The notes under the pieces: generated by a model
What the model saw: the letters and a program-made list of their open reading frames with translations, nothing else
What the model was told of the DNA's origin: nothing
Databases searched by the model: none
Program-made: the position numbers and the translations under genes
Source: Streptomyces sp. NBC_01754
GTDB lineage: Bacteria > Actinomycetota > Actinomycetes > Streptomycetales > Streptomycetaceae
DNA length: 64,000 nucleotides
Assembly (NCBI RefSeq): GCF_035918015.1
Contig: NZ_CP109132.1
Span: 310,001 to 374,000 of the forward strand
Reading direction: 5' to 3'
In this document: positions 59,790 through 64,000 of the stretch, piece by piece
Layout: every line of letters begins with the position of its first letter
How positions within the stretch are numbered: position 1 is the stretch's first letter

Positions 59790-61721
59790 TCACTTCTCCT
59801 TGGCATCGGCGCCGAGCTGGAGTGAGTGCCAGCCCGGGGTCAACTGGAGGTCCTGGTTGCGGACCTGTCCGGTGCGGTCGCGCCAGTTCAGGTGGGCCTG
59901 CACCGGTCCCTCGGCCTCCTGGCCGAGCCCGATGTGCACGTCCTGGCTGCGTTTGCCGGAGTGGCCGCTGCCGCCGTCGACACGGCCCAGACGGGTGCTG
60001 CCGTCCGACAGGGTCACGGTGACCTGCGCGCCGATCACGGGCGAACCGGCCTCGTCGGTGAGGCGCAGTCCCAGGAAACCGCCGGTGGCCGGGCTGGTGT
60101 TGCAGTAGAAGACGGGGTCCTCCCACTGGCGGGCCACGACCAGGTCGAGACGTCCGTCGCCGTCGGCGTCGCCGGTGGCGATGCCCCGGCTGGGCACGGG
60201 CACGGCCATGCCCAGCTGCTGGGACAGGTCGCTGTAGGCCTTGCCGTCCTTGTTCTTCACGAAGAAGCGCATGTGCTGGTCGCCGGCGAGGTCGTCACCC
60301 TGCTCCACACGGGGCCAGAAGTAGGGGTGCTTGACCAGCTCGTCGTTGGCGGTGGCCAGTTCCTGGAGCTGCGGCCACCGGTTGCGTTTGCCCTTGACGA
60401 AGCCGACGGCCTGGGTGATCTCCTGGACGCCGTCGTTGTCGAAGTCGCCCATCTTGGTGTCCCAGCCCCAGCCGGACCAGGCGACGTTGAGCGGGGCGCT
60501 CTCGTCCTTGTAGGGGGCGACGCCGTCCTGGAACCGGGCCCGCAGCTCCGCCTTGTCCCTGGCCGTCGCGATGAACGCGAAGTTCGACTCCTGGATACCG
60601 AACGACGTGGTGATGTTGGAGACGAACGCGTCGTACATGCCGTCGTTGTCGAGGTCGGCGAAGTCGATGCCCATGCCCTTGAAGGAGGTGCGGCCGATCT
60701 CCTTCGACTTGGGAATGGTCGCGGTGTGCTCGGCCTTGACCTCGCGGAACTTGAACTCCCCGGGCGTCGACTCGTTGTAGAGGAGCGCGGAGGTCCCGAA
60801 GTCGTGCCCGAGGTAGAGCTCGGGGCGCTGGTCGCCGTCCAGGTCGGTGGCGGAGACGGCGAGTGTCCAGCCCCGGTCGATGCCCTTGGGCAGGACGTCC
60901 TGTACCTGTTCGTAGCCGGAGGGCGTCCAGCGGAAGAAGTGGCCTCCGCCGCCGTTCTGGGCGTGTGACAGCGAGTCGTTCATCGTCACCCCGCCGTCCA
61001 CGGTGTCGTCCAGGACCGGGCTGTCGGGGAAGTAGTTCCCGATGTAGATGTCGTTGTGCCCGTCGCCGTCGAAGTCGGCGACGGCCGCGGCGTTGGAGTT
61101 CCACAGCGGCCCGGTGTAGATGTCGCCGCCGTCACCCGGGACGAGCTCGACGGGCTCGAAGCGGTCCGCGGTCATCGGCGCCGGGCCCTGCCCGGTGTCC
61201 TCCTTCTTCGCCTGGAAGATGACCGGGGTACGCCCCCAGTAGTAGACGAGGAGGTCCATCACGCCGTCCTCGTTGAAGTCGCCGGGGACGCAGCCGATCG
61301 GGGCCATGGTGTCGCTCTTGGGCAGCGGCGCCGGGTCCAGCACGAACGGGGCGTAGGACGGGCTCGGCCGTCCGGGCACCGGTGCGGGTGTGATCACGAC
61401 CTGGTCGATCTGCGGGTCGGTGACGCACAGGTCGTTGGGCAGCCCGTCGCCGTCGATGTCGTTCATGGCGACACCCGAACCCACCGAGGAGATCCACGCC
61501 TCGATGTGCTTGTAGGCCTTGTTCACTTTGCGTATGCTCTGGCGTTCGAATCCGCCCGGCATGGCTATCGCCATCGGCTCGAACGCGAAACTCTTCGCCA
61601 TCTCGGCTTTTTCCGAGGCGCTGGATTCGCTCGGTTTCACCGCGTAGAAAGTACTGACCATAAGGGCGAGCGCAATGACCCCGGGGGCCTGCTTCCGCAG
61701 CCAGGAAACTGGGTGTGTCAT
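59790..61721 (-). CDS. unbV: UnbV-like ASPIC/FG-GAP repeat protein (E4)
   Basis: A 643-residue protein. One hydrophobic segment near residues 13-30 (APGVIALALMVSTFYAV) looks like a signal anchor. A beta-propeller of FG-GAP-type repeats follows, with calcium-binding DxDxDG loops (DIDGDGLPND, DFDGDGHNDI, DLDGDQRPEL, DLDNDGMYDA, DFDNDGVQEI, DADGDGRLDL). The C-terminal ASPIC/UnbV domain includes LGLRLTDEAGSPVIGAQVTV. It should be exported or membrane-anchored with the propeller outside. It is conserved with pksE in all enediyne loci; biochemical role not established. It overlaps the upstream DUF1702 gene by ATGA. Confidence 0.95.
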   Translation of the reverse strand: MTHPVSWLRKQAPGVIALALMVSTFYAVKPSESSASEKAEMAKSFAFEPMAIAMPGGFERQSIRKVNKAYKHIEAWISSVGSGVAMNDIDGDGLPNDLCVTDPQIDQVVITPAPVPGRPSPSYAPFVLDPAPLPKSDTMAPIGCVPGDFNEDGVMDLLVYYWGRTPVIFQAKKEDTGQGPAPMTADRFEPVELVPGDGGDIYTGPLWNSNAAAVADFDGDGHNDIYIGNYFPDSPVLDDTVDGGVTMNDSLSHAQNGGGGHFFRWTPSGYEQVQDVLPKGIDRGWTLAVSATDLDGDQRPELYLGHDFGTSALLYNESTPGEFKFREVKAEHTATIPKSKEIGRTSFKGMGIDFADLDNDGMYDAFVSNITTSFGIQESNFAFIATARDKAELRARFQDGVAPYKDESAPLNVAWSGWGWDTKMGDFDNDGVQEITQAVGFVKGKRNRWPQLQELATANDELVKHPYFWPRVEQGDDLAGDQHMRFFVKNKDGKAYSDLSQQLGMAVPVPSRGIATGDADGDGRLDLVVARQWEDPVFYCNTSPATGGFLGLRLTDEAGSPVIGAQVTVTLSDGSTRLGRVDGGSGHSGKRSQDVHIGLGQEAEGPVQAHLNWRDRTGQVRNQDLQLTPGWHSLQLGADAKEK

Positions 61722-62704
61722 GCGACGGCGCCCTTCTGCGTACGGGGAACGGAGCTGATGGTGGCGGCGATGTGCCGCCGCCAGGTCTCGAAGGCCGGGA
61801 CCTGGCCGCCGTCGCAGCCCGCGGGCCTGGAATCGGTGCACACCCGGGCGGCTTCCTCGGGGGTACGGCCACCGCACAGGACCCGGGCGGCGAGATGGGT
61901 GTGGGCGATCGTCGTCCCGGCCCGCTCCCGGGCCTCACAGGCGAACGCGGAACCCTGCACGAGGCTCGGCCGGTGCACACCCGCGTGCCCGGCGAAACGC
62001 AGCAGCTCCTCCTCGCAGGCACTGCCCGCGTAGGTACAGGCGAGCCCGGCACCGGCGTACATGTCGCCGTGGCGGTGGGCGGGGAACGCGCCGATGAGGC
62101 CGGCCACCACATCGGGGTCGGTACCGCCGACGAACCACAGGGCACGGCCGATCCCCTGGTCGATGACGCGGGCACTGTAGGCGTCCGGGCCGCCCTTCCA
62201 GGTGAAGGGATGGTCCCGGCCGGGATCGCGGACGTACGCGTCGGTCTTGAAGTACGCCTGGTGGAAGCCGTATCCGTCCAGGATCAGCCAGCGCAGCACC
62301 GGGTCGGCCGTGGTCACGTCGGGCCACAGGAACCGGGGCAGGCGGGCCATCGCCCAGCCGATACCCACGTAGATCATGTAGTTGTGGTGGCGGCCCCCGC
62401 CCTCCAGGAGCCCGGTCAGCCGCTTACCGCCGCCCGTCAGGGAGTCCAGCATGACGGCGCCCATGCCCGCGCCTTCGTAGGCGAACCCGCGGAAGGCCCG
62501 GGGCACCGTCTCCAGCCAGTCGACGGCCTCGTCCGCGCTGCGGGCCTCGACCGCGTAGGCGTACCCCTGGAGGAAGCTCGCCCCGACTGTTTCCAGCTGC
62601 TGTCTGGACTCCTCGTCCTTGACGTGGAACCCGCGTGTCTCCAGCAGCGTTTCCCGTACATTCGGTGTGAGGACCCGGCGCCTCAGCGCACGCAAGATGG
62701 ACAC
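61718..62704 (-). CDS. unbL: DUF1702 protein, UnbL-like (E3)
   Basis: A 328-residue DUF1702 protein with GTG start. Conserved blocks are TRGFHVKDEES, GFAYEGAGMGAVMLDSL, GIGWAMARLPR, LDGYGFHQAYF, VIDQGIGRALWF and GDMYAGAGLACTYAG. No membrane segment is predicted and the chemistry is unknown. It belongs to the unbL-unbV-unbU-pksE cassette. It is a paralogue of the gene just upstream (62801-63781). Confidence 0.9.
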   Translation of the reverse strand: MSILRALRRRVLTPNVRETLLETRGFHVKDEESRQQLETVGASFLQGYAYAVEARSADEAVDWLETVPRAFRGFAYEGAGMGAVMLDSLTGGGKRLTGLLEGGGRHHNYMIYVGIGWAMARLPRFLWPDVTTADPVLRWLILDGYGFHQAYFKTDAYVRDPGRDHPFTWKGGPDAYSARVIDQGIGRALWFVGGTDPDVVAGLIGAFPAHRHGDMYAGAGLACTYAGSACEEELLRFAGHAGVHRPSLVQGSAFACEARERAGTTIAHTHLAARVLCGGRTPEEAARVCTDSRPAGCDGGQVPAFETWRRHIAATISSVPRTQKGAVA

Positions 62705-62800
62705 CTAGAAGACCGCCCCTCAATTCTTTTGCCTGAAATTCCTGATTCCGTGGACCGAACATATTCAATGGGTGTGTCCGGGCGTCTACTCCAAGAATGC

Positions 62801-63781
62801 TCAGAGGGCGTTCACGGACAGTTTCCCGCGCACGCCGCGGCGCCAGATCTCATAAGCGGGGACCCCGTCGGCCGCCCCTGCCGGGGGTGCGGCGTCATCG
62901 GCGAGGACGGCGGCCGCCTCGGCGGTGATCCCGGCCAGCGCGTGCAACGCGGCCCTGGTGTGCCCGGGGACCGTACCGGAGAAGTGGCGGGCCTTCGCCG
63001 CGAACACGGCGCCCTGCGCGAGATGGCCCCGCAGTTCACCGGCCCGCTCGGGCAGCACGGCGAGTTCGGCCCCCGTGGAACAGCCCGCGAAGGTCGCGGC
63101 GAGCCCGACACCCGCCCACAGATCGGGCCGGCGCCCCGAAGCGAAACCACGAACGGCGCCACAGACGTCCTCCACCCGCGCACCGTGGATGAACCACAGT
63201 GCGCGGCCGATGCCCTGGTCCACAGCCCGCTGGAAGTAGTCCGGATGCCCGTCCCACGGATAAGGGGTGTCCAGACGCCGGCCGGTGACCCACCGGCCGG
63301 GATCGAAGTAAGCGCGGTCGAAACCGTATCCGTCGACCGCGAGCCAGCTCATCGGCGGATAGAAGTCCTCACCCTCGAGTTCGGGCATGACCTTCTTCCA
63401 CAACGGCCGGGGCAGCTTCGCCATCGCGAAACCGATACCGATGTAATTGAGGAAGATATGGCGCCGCCCGGCACCCTGGAGCAGTTCCGCGGTACGCCCG
63501 CCCCGCCCCGGCATCACGTCCCGGATCACCGAGGCCATCGTCGCGCCCTCGTACGCGAAGCCCTGGAGCTCCAGATCCACCAGCGACAGCCGGCGCTCGG
63601 TCTCCCACAGGCTTCTGGACTCGATACCCCACTCGAAGCCGGTCACGACGGTCTGCGGGATAGCTTCCAGCCGGCGGGTCACCGCACTCTCGACAACCGG
63701 GAACCCACGTCCCGCGAAACTCACCTCCCGCAAGGACGGGGCCATGAGCAGCCTACGGAGAGAGCCCGTCGCCGATGCCAT
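62801..63781 (-). CDS. DUF1702 protein, second copy (E2/E3-like)
   Basis: A 326-residue DUF1702 protein, paralogous over its whole length to 61718-62704. GRGFPVVESA, GFAYEGATMASVIRDV, GIGFAMAKLPR, VDGYGFDRAYF, VDQGIGRALWF and PDLWAGVGLAATFAG align block by block. It is the first gene of the leftward core operon. The two copies probably act together as related subunits or on successive steps. Function unknown. Confidence 0.9.
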   Translation of the reverse strand: MASATGSLRRLLMAPSLREVSFAGRGFPVVESAVTRRLEAIPQTVVTGFEWGIESRSLWETERRLSLVDLELQGFAYEGATMASVIRDVMPGRGGRTAELLQGAGRRHIFLNYIGIGFAMAKLPRPLWKKVMPELEGEDFYPPMSWLAVDGYGFDRAYFDPGRWVTGRRLDTPYPWDGHPDYFQRAVDQGIGRALWFIHGARVEDVCGAVRGFASGRRPDLWAGVGLAATFAGCSTGAELAVLPERAGELRGHLAQGAVFAAKARHFSGTVPGHTRAALHALAGITAEAAAVLADDAAPPAGAADGVPAYEIWRRGVRGKLSVNAL

Positions 63782-64000
63782 ACACGCCTCCTCGACCGGC
63801 CACCGAAAATTAAGGGGTGGCGATGGGCCTCATGGTCAGGTCGCCCCACGGACCGGAGCATCTTCACGCATGCGCAACACCCACGCCCGGACCGGTGTCA
63901 CGACAGACCCGGCGACCGGCACACCCCACCCGCACACAGACCACCACCACCCGGGAAGACAGACAGCAACACCCGGGGCACACAGGGGCATAGGGCACCC
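63782..64000. promoter_or_regulatory. Upstream region of the enediyne core operon
   Basis: No gene seen to the window edge. An A/T-richer patch (GAAAATTAAGG at 63804-63815) lies just before the first DUF1702 gene, and the operon promoter must lie here or beyond. A run of CAC/ACC-rich sequence fills 63890-63990. Confidence 0.45.

Noticed and set aside
1..64000. CRISPR arrays, tRNAs, rRNAs, transposases and attachment sites
   Set aside because: None could be supported on either strand by reading the sequence. No phased short repeats or transposase motifs were seen.

Overview
The window is high-GC DNA with strong third-position G/C bias, frequent GTG starts and GGAGG-type ribosome binding sites, typical of an actinomycete and most likely Streptomyces. 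Nearly all of it is one secondary-metabolite locus for an enediyne. Its hallmark is a single-module iterative enediyne polyketide synthase (52701-58517, minus: KS-AT-ACP-KR-DH-PPTase) with the standard accessory genes: two DUF1702 proteins, UnbV and UnbU upstream, flavin reductase, P450, DUF5987-like protein, GMC oxidoreductase and hot-dog thioesterase downstream. No tRNA, rRNA, CRISPR array or insertion sequence was seen.

Layout. 1-866: edge of an acyl-CoA-dehydrogenase-like flavoprotein. 917-6108: glycosyltransferase, then divergently an O-methyltransferase, an HpaB/SgcC-type hydroxylase and a P450. 7417-13567: UDP-glucose dehydrogenase, pentose-forming decarboxylase/epimerase, zinc alcohol dehydrogenase, FAD oxidoreductase and a glycosidase-like barrel protein, closed by a 30-bp perfect hairpin. 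13807-18703: thiol peroxidase, sugar C-methyltransferase, an AraC/StrR regulator pair and an alpha/beta hydrolase. 19070-20059: aldo-keto reductase. 20192-31132: the aromatic amino acid island. Leftward: A-PCP, MbtH, hydroxymandelate synthase, condensation enzyme, halogenase. Rightward: FAD oxidase, racemase, PLP aminotransferase, methyltransferase, DinB/MDMPI protein. 31505-37020: degenerate SDR, cation/proton antiporter, nucleotidyltransferase, SDR and a free PCP. 37330-42125: XRE-TPR regulator, proline-dehydrogenase-like protein and an AhpD/CMD protein. 42159-45357: CGNR regulator, phosphoesterase, LysE exporter and a second DinB-like protein, possibly a passenger block. 45500-63781: enediyne core genes, with a second StrR/AraC pair at 48609-50496.

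How it fits together. I infer a nine-membered-type enediyne core decorated with a pentose, built by UDP-glucose to UDP-glucuronate to a pentose, C-methylation and transfer by the glycosyltransferase, and with an aromatic amino acid. In C-1027-type pathways that amino acid is beta-tyrosine, made by an MIO aminomutase. No aminomutase is present here. Instead there is a complete 4-hydroxyphenylglycine (HPG) set: HmaS, an oxidase, an HpgT-like aminotransferase, and an adenylation domain whose residues in the Stachelhaus positions read DVYHLGLVFK, close to known HPG codes. The carrier-bound HPG would then be chlorinated, hydroxylated, O-methylated and joined to the core by the SgcC5-like condensation enzyme. 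An HPG-decorated enediyne is the most interesting prediction of the window. I do not recall a characterised example, but I could not search for one.

Regulation looks layered: two paralogous StrR/AraC pairs, one StrR gene with a TTA (bldA-dependent) codon, an XRE-TPR regulator surrounded by repeated ACTTGCCAA boxes, and a CGNR repressor beside a perfect inverted repeat. No chromoprotein apoprotein gene was recognised in the window.
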